A DNA stretch of 31,988 bases from DASPOJ01 sp050014395 (GTDB lineage Bacteria > Acidobacteriota > Terriglobia > Acidiferrales > UBA7541): positions 1 to 31,988 of the forward strand of contig JBEKDK010000032.1 of the NCBI GenBank assembly GCA_050014395.1, given 5' to 3'. Shown piece after piece: positions 31,878-31,988 of this stretch. Numbering within the stretch: the first letter of the stretch is position 1; every line of letters starts with the position of its first letter. Both the position numbers and the translations under genes were made by a program. The notes beneath the pieces are model-generated. The model searched no databases and was not told where the DNA came from. It worked only from the letters and a program-made list of their open reading frames with translations.

Positions 31878-31944
31878 AGTTTTTGTACCACGGTGAATGA
31901 GAGAGTCTACATCACTGATCGGACCGGCTTTTTTGTACCAACCC
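31878..31944. repeat. short duplicated segment after the truncated Beta gene
   Basis: The text TTTTTGTACCA occurs at about 31882-31892 and again at about 31932-31942. Both copies follow a GACC-(A/C)GCC-like stretch. The pair may mark a deletion or duplication junction that removed the rest of the Beta gene. The remaining bases to the window end show no supported feature. Confidence 0.4.
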
Positions 31945-31988
31945 TAGGGTGAGTTTTCGGCTGTTTGCAATCCAATGAGATCGCGGCT

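Overview
The window looks like a chromosomal segment of an Acidobacteriota genome (Terriglobia/Koribacter-like). This is inferred from the GC-rich coding style, the gene families present (paired MacB-type permeases, a reaction-centre-type dihaem cytochrome, a secreted protein with a VWTNDD motif, a tandem CE12-like esterase) and TAGAAT/TACACT-like -10 boxes. No rRNA, tRNA or CRISPR was seen. Most genes are ordinary housekeeping or envelope genes. The unusual material lies between genes.

Positions 1-8911 hold a 27-bp tandem repeat directly before rnhB (RNase HII), a large TPR protein, a small membrane protein, a thiE-like gene, a convergent AI-2E-type permease, and then cdaA-ybbR-glmM, the conserved cyclic-di-AMP/cell-wall precursor cluster. 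A single degenerate copy of the tandem-repeat core lies just before glmM.

Positions 8912-13225 start with a gene-free gap that carries a sigma-54-type promoter (9111-9126), a short hairpin-rich transcript region and a strong intrinsic terminator (9204-9232); this is a candidate sigma-54-driven small RNA. On the minus strand follow a redoxin-like gene and nrdJ (B12-dependent ribonucleotide reductase). The nrdJ upstream region has a perfect 8-bp-arm operator-like palindrome in its proximal promoter, a consensus distal promoter (TTGACA-17-TAGATT) and a strongly folded segment.

Positions 13226-18424 encode two MacB/FtsX-type permeases without an ATPase (minus), two secreted proteins (plus) and a ferritin-like di-iron protein (minus). 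Positions 18862-24649 encode a six-PAS hybrid histidine kinase and an ABC-2 exporter pair with a TTG start overlapping the upstream stop. Positions 24673-30882 encode a secreted Asp-box/IPT protein, a dihaem cytochrome fused to another domain, a two-domain SGNH esterase and an isoprenylcysteine methyltransferase-like membrane protein.

The right end is mobile or decaying DNA. Two 70-72 bp REPIN-like palindromes bracket the methyltransferase gene. A ~254-bp AT-richer mosaic element (31058-31311) is built from GTTGCAACTGG ends and four GAAGTGTTGATT units. A Beta-family (phage-defence-associated) open reading frame with a consensus -10 box and ribosome binding site is cut off after 62 codons.
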